Positions 1-8,364 of a DNA stretch of 19,153 nucleotides are shown one piece after another (position 1 is the stretch's first letter; each line of letters begins with the position of its first letter). Position numbers and translations under genes: made by a program. The DNA lies in assembly GCA_041402125.1 (NCBI GenBank), contig JAWKSY010000030.1, positions 1 to 19,153 on the forward strand. The letters are read 5' to 3'. Source of the stretch: JAWKSY01 sp041402125 (GTDB lineage Bacteria; Planctomycetota; GCA-002687715; DRQF01). The notes beneath the pieces were generated by a model. That model was not told the DNA's origin, did not search any database, and saw only the letters and a program-made list of their open reading frames with translations.

Positions 1-1520
1 ACGAGATCATCGCCGCCGCGCTGGCCGATCAGCTCGGTCTCGAGGTCGTCCGGGTCGTGGACGGCGAGATCGACCTGGCCAGCGCCGCGACCCTGGGCGA
101 AGCCTTCATGAGGAAGGGGCTCGTCCTTCCACTGGTCACGTCCGACTCGGCGACGGTCCGGCTGGCCGTGGCGGATCCGTTCGACGTCGAGACGAGCACG
201 GCCGTCGAGGCGAAACTCAGGCGACCGATCGAGGTCGTCGTCTCCTCCCGGCTCGATCTCCTGCGCGCGATCGACAGCCTTCCCAGCGAGGACCGCAACG
301 TCGATGCGCTGCTCAGCGACGTCTCCGGAGAGGAGACGGACGCCGCCCGTCTCCTCGAGAAGGTCTCGCCGGAAGATCTGATCGATCAGATCGCCCGCGA
401 AGCCGCGCGACGAGGAGCCACGGACATCCATCTCGAGCCGGAGGCCAACATCCTGCGCGTCCGCTATCGCATCGACGGCGTCCTGGCCGACGGTCCGATG
501 ATCCACGTGCAGCTGGCCGCCGCCGTCGTCGCACGCATCAAGGTCATGAGCGATCTCGACCTGTCGGAGAGGAGGCTCCCCCAGGACGGACGGGCGCGAA
601 TCCACGTCGATGGCAACCCCATCGATTGGCGCATCTCCGTCCTTCCGACGATTCTGGGCGAGAACGTCGTCATCCGCGTTCTCGACGGGAAGACCGCTCT
701 GCTGGATCCGCGAGATCTCGGTCTCTCGCAGCACAACCACGCGGCTCTCCTCGACCTCTGCCGCCGCCCTCACGGCATCGTCCTCGTGACGGGGCCGACC
801 GGCTCGGGGAAGTCGACGACGCTCTACTCGCTGCTGAGGACGATCGACGGTCTGAAGAAGAAGATCGTGACGGTCGAGGATCCGGTGGAGTATCGCATCC
901 CCCTCGTCCGCCAGGTCCAGGTGAATCCCGAGATCGACCTCACCTTCGCGACCGCCCTCCGGTCGATCCTGCGGCAGGACCCGGACGTGATCCTCATCGG
1001 TGAGATCCGCGACCGTGAGACGGCCGAGATCGCGGTGCGGGCCGCCCTCACGGGGCACCTGGTCTTCAGCACCCTCCACACCAACAGCGCGCTGGGAGCG
1101 ATTCCGCGACTCCTGGACATGGGCGTGGATCCCTTCCTCCTGAAGTCGAGCCTCATCGGCGTGCTCGCGCAGCGGCTGATCCGCAGCGTCTGCAAGTTCT
1201 GCGCGATCGAGTACCGGCCCAGCGCCGACGAGCTCGCGACCCTCGGCGGACGAGACCTCCCCGAGTCCCTGACGCTGAAGCGCGCGCAGGGTTGCTCGAG
1301 GTGCCGGTCCACCGGCTACTCCGGTCGCACCGGAATCCACGAGCTGCTCCTCGTCACGGAGACGCTTCGCGGGTGCAGCTTCGGCGGCGACCAGGCGGGA
1401 GAGCTGGAGAGCGCCGCGAGGTCGACGGGCTTCCGCACGCTGAGGGAGGACGGTCTCGACAAGGCGCTCGCCGGCCTGACGACGCTGGAAGAGATCGCGC
1501 GCCTGACGACGACGCATTGA
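1..1520 (+). CDS. gspE: T2SS/T4P assembly ATPase, GspE/PilB family (5' truncated by window)
   Basis: This is a hexameric cytoplasmic ATPase that powers pseudopilus or pilus assembly. The frame is already open at base 3, and the first visible residues (EIIAAALADQLGLEVV) fit the MshEN-type N-terminal domain, so the true start lies before the window and the GTG at 57 is internal. About 505 residues are visible. They show Walker A GPTGSGKST (bases 792-818), an Asp box EDPVEY, Walker B RQDPDVILIGEIRD and a His box TGHLVFSTLHTN. A zinc-binding tetracysteine pair (CKFC and CSRC) lies between about 1190 and 1320 and is typical of GspE and PilB. The end of the protein (LTTLEEIARLT) is normal for the family. 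The gene converges on the six-gene secretion operon with a 46-base gap. GspE and PilB cannot be separated on these motifs alone; family assignment is near certain. Confidence 0.95.
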   Translation, partial: EIIAAALADQLGLEVVRVVDGEIDLASAATLGEAFMRKGLVLPLVTSDSATVRLAVADPFDVETSTAVEAKLRRPIEVVVSSRLDLLRAIDSLPSEDRNVDALLSDVSGEETDAARLLEKVSPEDLIDQIAREAARRGATDIHLEPEANILRVRYRIDGVLADGPMIHVQLAAAVVARIKVMSDLDLSERRLPQDGRARIHVDGNPIDWRISVLPTILGENVVIRVLDGKTALLDPRDLGLSQHNHAALLDLCRRPHGIVLVTGPTGSGKSTTLYSLLRTIDGLKKKIVTVEDPVEYRIPLVRQVQVNPEIDLTFATALRSILRQDPDVILIGEIRDRETAEIAVRAALTGHLVFSTLHTNSALGAIPRLLDMGVDPFLLKSSLIGVLAQRLIRSVCKFCAIEYRPSADELATLGGRDLPESLTLKRAQGCSRCRSTGYSGRTGIHELLLVTETLRGCSFGGDQAGELESAARSTGFRTLREDGLDKALAGLTTLEEIARLTTTH

Positions 1521-1527
1521 CCGGGCA

Positions 1528-1543
1528 GGGCCGTCTCTGGCCC
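1528..1543. terminator. weak hairpin between convergent gspE and gspD
   Basis: A 5-bp stem (GGGCC / GGCCC) with a 6-base loop lies in the only 46 bases separating the two convergent stop codons. There is no T-tract on either side, so this is at best a pause or protection structure. It is listed because it is the only candidate end signal here. Confidence 0.2.
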
Positions 1544-1566
1544 CCGCCTCGCCCCGTCGCGGCGGC

Positions 1567-3174
1567 CTATTCGTCTCGCCGACCTGCATGGTCTCGACGT
1601 CGTCGCTCCATCACCTTCTTCACGCCCCGGAAGCCGGCGGGCTCGTTGAGATAGATGGCCTGCGCGCTGGCGTGAGGATCGCTCTCCATGCCGTAGCCGA
1701 TGATGTGCGGCGTCAGGAAGATCATGAGCTCGACCTTTTCATCCTCGGTCTCGACGCGGCGGAAGAGCTCACCCAGCAGGGGAATGTCCTTCAGGATCGG
1801 AACCCCCGACTCGGACCGCCGGAAGCTGTTCCGGAGCAGGCCGCCGAGGACGACCGTCTCGCCGTTCCGGACCATCAGATTCGTCTCGGCACTGCGCGTG
1901 TCGATGACGGGGACGCCGGACACGAAGCCGACGAGCTCCTCGATGGTCGGCTTGACGTAGATGTCGACGATGTCATCCGTTCCGATGTTGGGCGTGACTT
2001 CGAGCGTCACGCCGGTCTCCGCGAACTCGATCTCCTCGGAGCTCGTCACGGTTCCCGCCGACGACCCCTCGTCGGCTCCGATCGAGGTCGTGGCCTGCAC
2101 GTAGGGAATCCGCTCGATGACCTGCAGGCTGGCCTGCTTCCCGGTGAGGGTGGAGATGAACGGGCTGTGAAGGACGTTGAGCCGGTCGATCCCCTCGTCC
2201 GCGGCGAGCATGAAGGAGATCGCGTTCCGTGCGTCGAGGAGGCCGACCAGGAATGGATTGGCCGCGCCGCCGACCGCAGCCGGCAGGAAGCTCGAGCTCA
2301 CCGATCCCTCCGGCGAACCCAGATCGATCTCGTCGAACGAGATGTCGACCCCCCGGCGAAGCGTGTTCCCTCGCGCCACTTCGACCACCAGGGCCTCGAT
2401 GACCACCTGTCGCGGGCGGCGATCCAGGGTCTCGAGGTAGTCTCCCACTCGCTTCAGGCCGTCCGCCGTCGCCGTGACCAGAACGGCCCGGTTGTCGGGC
2501 AGGATCGTGATCTGACCGCGTCGTCCGGCGAGCGGCTGCAACTGGGTCCCCACGTCGATCCGGACCCCGGTCTTCAGGTGGAAGGTGCGGGTCTCGAGAG
2601 GGCCGCCGTCATCGCGTGCGACCGTGTGGATTCCGTCCTTCTCGATGAGCCGATAGCCGTACCCGTCGAGGATCGCGTCCAGACCGCGTCGGGCATCGAC
2701 GCCCGGGAAGCTCGCGGTCACCGTCTCCGGCATGTCGATGGCGATCAGGACCTTCAGCCCGATCTCCTCGGCGACGAGGTAGCAGACCTCCTCGATCGGC
2801 GCGTCGCGGAACTCGAAGACGAAGTCCGAACTCGGCTCGGGAATCTTCTCGTCCTGTGTCCCGGGCGCCTCGCTCCGCGCGGCGGCCTCTCGTCGCGCCG
2901 CCGCGACACGCTCGAGCGCGGCGTCGCTCCGCGCGATCAGGCCGTCGTAGTAGGGTGCCATCGTCGACCGGGAGAGCGCGATCGCCCTTCTGATCCTCGA
3001 AGCGCGTTCGGTCTCGTCGGCGACCTCTTCGAAGTCGATCCAGGACTTCCTGTCGGCTCGGTCGAGAAGGTACTCCTCCTGCTCGACCCGCCTCGAATCC
3101 GCATCCGGTCCGCTGGAACAGGAACCGAGGGCCACGATCGCGAGCAGCGCCGTCGTCTTGATCCTGAGCATCAC
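1567..3174 (-). CDS. gspD: Liposecretin of the GspD/PilQ family
   Basis: This is the outer-membrane secretin that forms the exit channel. The N-terminus is a signal peptide ending in L-G-S-C (Cys about 19), close to a lipobox, which suggests a self-piloting lipoprotein secretin. Residues about 118-186 look like an STN/N0-type domain and 194-261 like a secretin N domain. Residues 321-492 are the secretin barrel, with the diagnostic VPILKDIPLLGELF near 457-471 and an ending LMIFLTPHII. At about 535 residues it is short for GspD and seems to have fewer N-domain repeats. The start is GTG or ATG within the string GTGATG: GTG gives a 4-base overlap with the upstream stop and a 6-base gap after GGAGG, while the ATG is 3 bases further in. 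It is the last gene of the operon. Secretin identity is very secure; GspD versus PilQ is not. Confidence 0.93.
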   Translation of the reverse strand: MMLRIKTTALLAIVALGSCSSGPDADSRRVEQEEYLLDRADRKSWIDFEEVADETERASRIRRAIALSRSTMAPYYDGLIARSDAALERVAAARREAAARSEAPGTQDEKIPEPSSDFVFEFRDAPIEEVCYLVAEEIGLKVLIAIDMPETVTASFPGVDARRGLDAILDGYGYRLIEKDGIHTVARDDGGPLETRTFHLKTGVRIDVGTQLQPLAGRRGQITILPDNRAVLVTATADGLKRVGDYLETLDRRPRQVVIEALVVEVARGNTLRRGVDISFDEIDLGSPEGSVSSSFLPAAVGGAANPFLVGLLDARNAISFMLAADEGIDRLNVLHSPFISTLTGKQASLQVIERIPYVQATTSIGADEGSSAGTVTSSEEIEFAETGVTLEVTPNIGTDDIVDIYVKPTIEELVGFVSGVPVIDTRSAETNLMVRNGETVVLGGLLRNSFRRSESGVPILKDIPLLGELFRRVETEDEKVELMIFLTPHIIGYGMESDPHASAQAIYLNEPAGFRGVKKVMERRRRDHAGRRDE

Positions 3175-3989
3175 TTCGATCCTCCCTCGGAGCTCTTCTC
3201 CGGATCCACGATGGTCGGCGCCGGCGTCACGCGCGCCTCTTCGGACGCGGCATCGGCCGCATCGTCCATCGAGCGCTTCACGCGCTTCCCATGAGTCAGC
3301 TCGACGACGATCTCCTCGCCCTCGTGCTCGAGGACGACCGATCGCGCCTCGATCCGTCGGACGACGGCCGTCGTTCCCGGCACGAGGTCGCCCGCGCGGA
3401 GGTTTCGACCGTCGATCCGGGCGACGGCCGAGGTCTTCGACCGGAGGATGGCGTGTACCTTGAGCTGGGCCAGCGCCTGGCGCGCGTCGGCGAGCCGGCG
3501 AGCCTCCGCCGCCTCGGACTGCGCGCGCGCCATCTCCTCGGCGCGCCTCTTCTCGATCTCGATTCCAGCGCGCTCTTCCTCGGCCTCCCGGAGCTTCGAG
3601 GCTTCGTCCGGCTTCACCGGAATCTCTTCCGGATCGTCCGTGCCGACCTGCAAGGCTTCGAGACGTGATCTCTGGAGGATCCGGCGTGACAAGCTCGCCA
3701 GGATGACCGCCGTCTCCGTGTCCGGGTCCTCCGATCGTGAAGGCGCGTCATCGTCGATCCGCGTCGCCGGCTCGGCCTCCGGTCCGAGATCTCCTCGGTC
3801 GTCGGTGCCCGGTCGATCCGACCCTTCCTCCGATTCGTCGTCCCTTCGGTCCTGCTCGAGGGGCTCGTCGTACTCGACGAGGTCCTCATCGCTCGAGGCT
3901 TCCTCCGGCTCCGGCAGAATGAACCCTCGGTTCATGTAGGCGCACAAGAGGGTGAGAACGATCAGCAGCGTTGCCTTCTTCTTGCTCAT
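3171..3989 (-). CDS. GspC/GspB/PilP-like inner-membrane linker protein
   Basis: A 272-residue protein with one N-terminal membrane span (about 6-20, no lipobox) is followed by a very acidic, probably disordered stretch (about 27-90). A charged Glu/Arg/Ala-rich coiled coil (129-175) comes next, then a small beta domain (177-233) reading HAILRSKTSAVARIDGRNLR, then AGDLV, VVRRIEARSVVL and EEIVVEL. The pattern 'no-more-than-one-domain, X-V-A-R-I-[DN]-G, G-D-x-V, V-x-x-I, V-x-L' is the HR-like fold shared by GspC, GspB and PilP, which contacts the secretin N domains. Its position just before the secretin gene is that of PilP or GspC. The start ATG overlaps the upstream stop (ATGA) with AGGG close upstream; the open frame extends much further upstream but that part is a shadow of other genes. 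The family assignment rests on pattern and position. Confidence 0.7.
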   Translation of the reverse strand: MSKKKATLLIVLTLLCAYMNRGFILPEPEEASSDEDLVEYDEPLEQDRRDDESEEGSDRPGTDDRGDLGPEAEPATRIDDDAPSRSEDPDTETAVILASLSRRILQRSRLEALQVGTDDPEEIPVKPDEASKLREAEEERAGIEIEKRRAEEMARAQSEAAEARRLADARQALAQLKVHAILRSKTSAVARIDGRNLRAGDLVPGTTAVVRRIEARSVVLEHEGEEIVVELTHGKRVKRSMDDAADAASEEARVTPAPTIVDPEKSSEGGSK

Positions 3990-4597
3990 CTGCCCTGCTC
4001 GCTTTCGTCGATCCTTCCCGGGATCAGGCCCGGGACGAAGATGACCAGGTTCATCTGGAGACCCGCGCTCTCCATCCGTTCGATCCGGACGGCGCGGATC
4101 AGGTAGATCCTCTCGGAGCTCGTGAGGCGGTCGAGGAAGGCGATCAGCCCCGGATGCTCTCCGCCGACCTCGATGCGCCATGTGCTTCCCGTCCGTCGGA
4201 CGGACGGTTCGGCGTCCTCTGATTCCTCTGCCCACTCGGGGTCCAGGGGCGATCCGACCAGCGGCTCGCAACCCCGGATCGCCACCCCGCACTCGAGCTC
4301 CATGAGTCGGAGGTCGGCGAGGAGCAGGCCCGGATCGCGGCAGGTGGGCGCGCACCGTGAGAGCCAGCGGGAGATCGTCGCGAGATCGTGGACTCCGACC
4401 TTCTCGTGATGCGCGAGGAGCGGCCGTACCCGGGCCGCCTCGGCGACGACCGACCGTGCCTCCCTGGCGGCTTCCTCGAGCTCGTCGATCTCCAGGCGAT
4501 CGGGAAGCGTCAGCACTCCGGCCGCTCCGATGATCAGCAGGGTCGGGACGAAGACCACCGCGAGGCGGCCGAATCCGCGGACGTCGAGAGGAATCAT
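3986..4597 (-). CDS. PilO/GspM-like inner-membrane assembly protein
   Basis: A 203-residue protein with a short cytoplasmic tip (MIPLDVRGFG), a single membrane span (about 11-31) and a short Glu/Ala-rich coiled coil (about 33-56). A periplasmic alpha/beta region follows, ending in a strand-rich part (TWRIEVGGEHPGLIAFLDRL, then IYLIRAVRIERM and LQMNLVIFVPG). The segment 'F-L-D-x-L...V-R-I-E' with a following beta strand is the usual end of PilO/GspM ferredoxin-like domains. These proteins form the inner-membrane platform between the PilN/GspL-like and PilP/GspC-like partners, which are exactly its neighbours. Start and stop overlap the adjacent genes by 4 bases on both sides (ATGA each time). 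Sequence conservation in this family is low, so topology and gene order carry most of the weight. Confidence 0.68.
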   Translation of the reverse strand: MIPLDVRGFGRLAVVFVPTLLIIGAAGVLTLPDRLEIDELEEAAREARSVVAEAARVRPLLAHHEKVGVHDLATISRWLSRCAPTCRDPGLLLADLRLMELECGVAIRGCEPLVGSPLDPEWAEESEDAEPSVRRTGSTWRIEVGGEHPGLIAFLDRLTSSERIYLIRAVRIERMESAGLQMNLVIFVPGLIPGRIDESEQGR

Positions 4598-6141
4598 GAC
4601 CGCGGCCTCGTGAATCGGAGCGAGAAGCGACAGCCTCTTGGACCTTGCGCGTCGGGCGCACTCCAGGGCAGGGAGTCCGGGAGGACGGAGATCCGCGTGT
4701 CGGCACCCCGCAAGAAGTCGGCGGACTCGAGGGACTTCGCGGTCCGCTCGATCGCGTCCGCCGACTCGAAGTAGTCCCGGCCGGTGTCGAACACGATGGT
4801 CCCGAGCCACCCGGGTTCCGTGAGTCGCTCCTCCGACGGGTCTCCGACGTCCACGGCGAGGTCGACGAGCTCGACGCGGACGTCATCCGGGACGAGGCGG
4901 ACGACGCTCGACACGGCCGTCGCCACGTCGAGTTCCTGGGCGAGCAGCGCATCGAGGCCTCGCACCCTCGCGACGAGCTCTTCCTCCTTGCGGCGGGCGC
5001 TCTCCCACGACGAGACGAGAGTCGCGGCCGACTCGCTCTCCGCCTCGAGCGAGCGGACGAGTTCGCGTTGATCGATCAGTCGGGTCTCGAGGGCGGCATG
5101 GTAGAAGGCGGCCAGGCCGGAGAAGACGACGAGCGAGAGCCCGAGGAGCGGCGTCAGGATGCGGCGGGTGCGCGCGCGTCGAATGGACGGCGTGACGACT
5201 CCCCTCAGGTTCGCCGGCCGGCTCCGGCCGAGCGCCGCGGTCCAGCGGAGCGGGGCGAGGTCCGCGGGATCGACGATCGCCTCGGGAGCGACATCGAGGT
5301 CCGGCGACGGGGCGAGTTCGACCGTGTCCAGGCGCGTCGATGCGAGGATGTCGGCGACGATGGCCGCGCCGTCGGCGGCGCCGTGAACCTCCACGAGGCC
5401 CTGCGTGACGTTCGCCTCGGGGAATCGACGGTGGAAGAAGACCGAGGTGCGTTCGAGCTCGCTCGCGATGCGTCGGCCCAGGTCGGGCGAAGGCGTGATC
5501 GCGAGGCGGCGGGCGAACACGGGGATTCCCGCGGTGACGCAGGTGAAGTCGAGGAACTTCGGGGTCACCGACACGACGATCGTGTCGCTCATCCGGTCCC
5601 CGGACTTGCAGAGCGCGACGGCGGACCGCCGTGCCAGATCCTGGTCGAGGAGGATCTTGCGGATCCTCACGCGACGCCTTCCGAGGACCGAGACGAGATC
5701 GTCCACGGCCCCGCAGTTCACCGTGGCGATGTGCCAGGCCTGCGACCGTGACGTGCCGGTCGTCGATGTCGCCAGCTTCTCGCGGAGCGCGACCTCGTTC
5801 TCGCCGGTCGGCGTGAGCGTGGCCAGAGCCCGCAGGGCGAGCCGCTTCGTCGTGTGGGGGATGAACTCGACCTGTGCCCGGTAGAGCGGTTCGCGCAGCA
5901 CGACGATCGGAGACTTCAGCGTCAGGCCCCGGTCGAGAAGCTCGAGGAGCTTTCCGTACCGCGGCCCGTCCGGCGCGCCGACGGCCAGGTGATGGGCCGC
6001 GACGACCGATGCCCGCCCGTTCTTCATGCGAAGCTGGTAGATGCCGAGCGCGTCGTTCGCGACGACGATCACGGCGTGGTCGTGCTGCGTCCGCATCTTG
6101 GTCCGAGCTTCGGACGCTCTCTCCGCCGTGCTGGTGCTCAA
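4594..6141 (-). CDS. GspL-like / PilM-PilN fusion protein
   Basis: A 515-residue protein in three parts: a cytoplasmic actin-like region (about 20-300), one membrane span (about 329-348), and a periplasmic part beginning with a coiled coil (350-390) and ending in a PilN-like ferredoxin fold. This is the GspL layout, equal to PilM fused to PilN, and it would link the assembly ATPase to the inner-membrane platform. The actin-like part is degenerate: the first nucleotide-binding loop reads VANDALGIYQLRM instead of a D-x-G-S motif, so ATP binding is doubtful. The start is chosen as TTG at 6141, which overlaps the gspG stop as TTGA and has AAGGGGAG upstream. The alternative ATG at 6096 has no ribosome-binding site. 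It is cotranscribed with the genes on both sides. Confidence 0.75.
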   Translation of the reverse strand: MSTSTAERASEARTKMRTQHDHAVIVVANDALGIYQLRMKNGRASVVAAHHLAVGAPDGPRYGKLLELLDRGLTLKSPIVVLREPLYRAQVEFIPHTTKRLALRALATLTPTGENEVALREKLATSTTGTSRSQAWHIATVNCGAVDDLVSVLGRRRVRIRKILLDQDLARRSAVALCKSGDRMSDTIVVSVTPKFLDFTCVTAGIPVFARRLAITPSPDLGRRIASELERTSVFFHRRFPEANVTQGLVEVHGAADGAAIVADILASTRLDTVELAPSPDLDVAPEAIVDPADLAPLRWTAALGRSRPANLRGVVTPSIRRARTRRILTPLLGLSLVVFSGLAAFYHAALETRLIDQRELVRSLEAESESAATLVSSWESARRKEEELVARVRGLDALLAQELDVATAVSSVVRLVPDDVRVELVDLAVDVGDPSEERLTEPGWLGTIVFDTGRDYFESADAIERTAKSLESADFLRGADTRISVLPDSLPWSAPDAQGPRGCRFSLRFTRPRS

Positions 6142-6920
6142 TTCCCCGATCTCCCCTTGGCGTCACCTCTTCCGGCGGACCCGCGTGACATGCCCGGCGC
6201 GGGATTGGACGAGCCGATCCGACCGGATCCGCCGGAGGCCGGCGCGTCACCCTCGGTGCCGAAGTTGGGCGAGAGGAACCTGACGACGGGCGAGCCGCCG
6301 ACGACGAAGCGATCGCCGAAGGCGTCGCGCGTGTAGTCGCCGGATCGCGGGAGGAAGCCGCCCGACACGAGCTTGCTCACCGCGGAGTCCACCGAGGTCG
6401 GCAGGGGATCCGTCGTGAGGTTGACCTTGTTGTAGGCGTTCACGGCGAGGTTGAGGATCTCGAGCCGTTCGATCGAGAGACGGCGAAGGATCGGTCGCAG
6501 GTCGAGCGTGCGGGCGACGTCGTCGTCGGTGTCGAATCGACCGTCCCGGCCGGCGCTGGTGAGGACGATCGTCGTGGCCCCGGGCGTCGCGTATCGATAG
6601 CGACGACCCCATGCGTCGTGGCGAAAGCCCTCGCCCTCGACGTCGCGGCCCCCGAGCGAATCGCTGATGTAGGGGCCCCCGAATCCCGCGAGCTTCGACG
6701 CGTGGAGCGAATCGATGTCGGGTGGGCGTACCGCGGTGTCCTCGCAGAACGCCCGCGCCGCCTCGACCAGGGCGTCGAGCTCCTGGTCGGTCGCGGTGCC
6801 GCGGTAGGAGCTCATCAAGCCCGAGAGCGACGGCGCCGCGATCCCCACGAGGAGCGTGATGATGGCGAGAACGACGACGACCTCGATCAGGGTGAATCCA
6901 GACTCTTGCGTCGATCTCAT
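6138..6920 (-). CDS. gspG: Major pseudopilin, GspG-like, with apparent duplicated head
   Basis: A 260-residue prepilin. It starts with a class III signal, ESG before FTLIEVVVVLAI: cleavage is expected after Gly8, with Glu13 at +5 of the mature protein. A hydrophobic helix follows. Residues 45-125 match the GspG head: PYISDS, DAWGRRYRY (102-110) and a calcium-loop-like SAGRDGRFDTDDD (112-124). Residues 133-213 look like a second, diverged copy: a helix ending NAYN, LPTSVDSAVSKLVSGGFLP, DAFGDRF (189-195) and FLSPNFGTEG. A Gly/Ser-rich tail closes the protein. Typical GspG is about 140 residues, so this is nearly double. The start ATG overlaps the gspF stop (ATGA). No minor pseudopilins (GspH-K) or prepilin peptidase lie in the window. 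Pseudopilin identity is certain; the duplication is inferred by eye. Confidence 0.9.
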   Translation of the reverse strand: MRSTQESGFTLIEVVVVLAIITLLVGIAAPSLSGLMSSYRGTATDQELDALVEAARAFCEDTAVRPPDIDSLHASKLAGFGGPYISDSLGGRDVEGEGFRHDAWGRRYRYATPGATTIVLTSAGRDGRFDTDDDVARTLDLRPILRRLSIERLEILNLAVNAYNKVNLTTDPLPTSVDSAVSKLVSGGFLPRSGDYTRDAFGDRFVVGGSPVVRFLSPNFGTEGDAPASGGSGRIGSSNPAPGMSRGSAGRGDAKGRSGN

Positions 6921-8122
6921 CCGCGCATCGCTCCCAGGAGCTTCATCATCGGCAGGAAGGCCGAGAAGACGGCGAAGCAGACCGCCGCGCCCATGACCAG
7001 GGTGATCGTCGGCTCGAGGAGCCCGAGGAATCTCTTGATGCGGCGAGGGATCTCCTTGTCGAAGAAGGCCGTCACGCGATCGAGCGATTCGACCATCGAT
7101 CCGGTCTGCTCGCCGAGCGCGACCATCCGGAGGACGAGCGGAGGGAAGCTGCCCGCCGCGCGGAGCGACTCGGAGAAGCTCGTCCCGTGGAGAACGGCCC
7201 CGTGGATCTCGCTCACCTTGGCCCTCATGGCGACGTTGCGCGTGGCCTGCGAGGTGAGCTCCAGCGATCGCACGAGAGGCACGCCCGAGTTGAGCAGGAG
7301 TCCGAGGGTGCTGCTGAAGCTGGAGGACTCCATCATCAATGCGAGCGGTCCGACGAGCGGAAGCTTCAGGAAGGCCGCGTGCAGCAGCGAACGACCCCGA
7401 CCGGTCCGTCGAATCACCGCGAAGGACAGAGCGAGCGCTCCGATCGCCGCGAGAATGGCGGGCGCGTGGGTGTCGAGGAAGTCGGCGACGGCCAGCGTCG
7501 TCCGGGTGACCGTCGGCAGTTCGACGCCGGCGTCGAGGAAGATCTGGCTCAATCGAGGGACCAGGAAGGTCACGATCAGGACGATCAGGCCGGTGACGGC
7601 GGTGAGAAGGACGGCGGGGTAGACGAACGCTCCCTTGAACTTGCGTGCCGTCTCCTGTCGCCACTCGATGGTCGCGGCCAGCCGATCCAGGGTCCGGTCG
7701 AGTTCGCCGGCTTCCTCGCCCGAGACGACGATCTGGATGAAGTCGTTGCCGAACGCCTTCGGAAAGCGACCGAGCGCGCTGGAGAGCTGTTCTCCCGCCC
7801 CGATGCGGCGATGGACGTCGGCCAGGACCGACTTCAGTCTTGGATCCTCGACGTCTCCCACGAGGTCGCCCAGTCCGGCGACGATCGGAACCCCCGAGCG
7901 ATAGAGCATGGCGAGCTGGCTGGCGAAGTCGACGAGGGCGCGTGGATCCACCCTTCCGTCGACGGCCCGGGACCGGGCCGCGTCGTCGGCCTCGCGGGAC
8001 TCGAGGAGGATGGCACCTCGGCGCCGGAGGATGTCCGCGAGCCGGGTCCGATCGGCCGCGACCTCCTTGCCGGCGAGGAGCTTCCCGTCGGGACCGAGCG
8101 CCTTGTACGCCCACTCCAGCAC
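6917..8122 (-). CDS. gspF: T2SS/T4P inner-membrane platform protein GspF/PilC
   Basis: A polytopic inner-membrane platform protein that couples the ATPase to pseudopilin extraction. It has the family's two T2SSF repeats, about 63-186 (DFASQLAMLYRSGVPIVAGL) and 264-388 (FSSTLGLLLNSGVPLVRSLEL). Membrane spans lie near 168-190, 220-237 and 372-394. The length of 401 residues is normal, and the N-terminus LEWAYKALGPDGKLLAGKEVA is the usual GspF opening. I prefer GTG at 8122 because GTGGGGA lies 8 bases upstream; a GTG at 8137 in the same frame would add five residues but has no clear ribosome-binding site. It is the first gene of the six-gene operon. The 242 bases upstream, to 8364, contain no gene and no promoter I can defend. 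Confidence 0.94.
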   Translation of the reverse strand: MLEWAYKALGPDGKLLAGKEVAADRTRLADILRRRGAILLESREADDAARSRAVDGRVDPRALVDFASQLAMLYRSGVPIVAGLGDLVGDVEDPRLKSVLADVHRRIGAGEQLSSALGRFPKAFGNDFIQIVVSGEEAGELDRTLDRLAATIEWRQETARKFKGAFVYPAVLLTAVTGLIVLIVTFLVPRLSQIFLDAGVELPTVTRTTLAVADFLDTHAPAILAAIGALALSFAVIRRTGRGRSLLHAAFLKLPLVGPLALMMESSSFSSTLGLLLNSGVPLVRSLELTSQATRNVAMRAKVSEIHGAVLHGTSFSESLRAAGSFPPLVLRMVALGEQTGSMVESLDRVTAFFDKEIPRRIKRFLGLLEPTITLVMGAAVCFAVFSAFLPMMKLLGAMRG

Positions 8123-8364
8123 TCTTCGATTCCCCACTTCGGTCGGTCGGTGTTCCCGTGCCCACGCCGGGCTCTCATCTTCTCTGTCGAAGCTCGGTCG
8201 GGGCGGACTTGCGCCAAACCCGAGAATTCATGCAGCCCCGATGGGGATCGGCATCGGAAGCCGCAGAAGGGGCGGAAGGTGACGCTCCGGCTCCCGCCGT
8301 GGCGCGTGCGATCGCGGGGATGGGGAGCGGGCCCGGAGGCGATTCGACGCGGGACGCCGTCGCG

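Noticed and set aside
1588..3294. A 568-codon frame opposite the secretin gene
   Set aside because: The sense strand has all secretin motifs, while this frame is Asp/Arg/Leu-rich without domains.
3990..4952. An upstream extension of the GspC/PilP-like frame
   Set aside because: It lies wholly within the PilO- and PilN-like genes and gives Ser/Arg-rich sequence. The ATG at 3989 begins a proper membrane protein.
6921..8165. An upstream extension of the pseudopilin frame
   Set aside because: It is a shadow of gspF. The prepilin signal fixes the start at 6920.
8123..8364. Possible promoter or small gene in the spacer upstream of gspF
   Set aside because: A TTGGCG hexamer and an AAGATG hexamer on the minus strand are not suitably spaced, and no small frame has a start, a ribosome-binding site and plausible composition.
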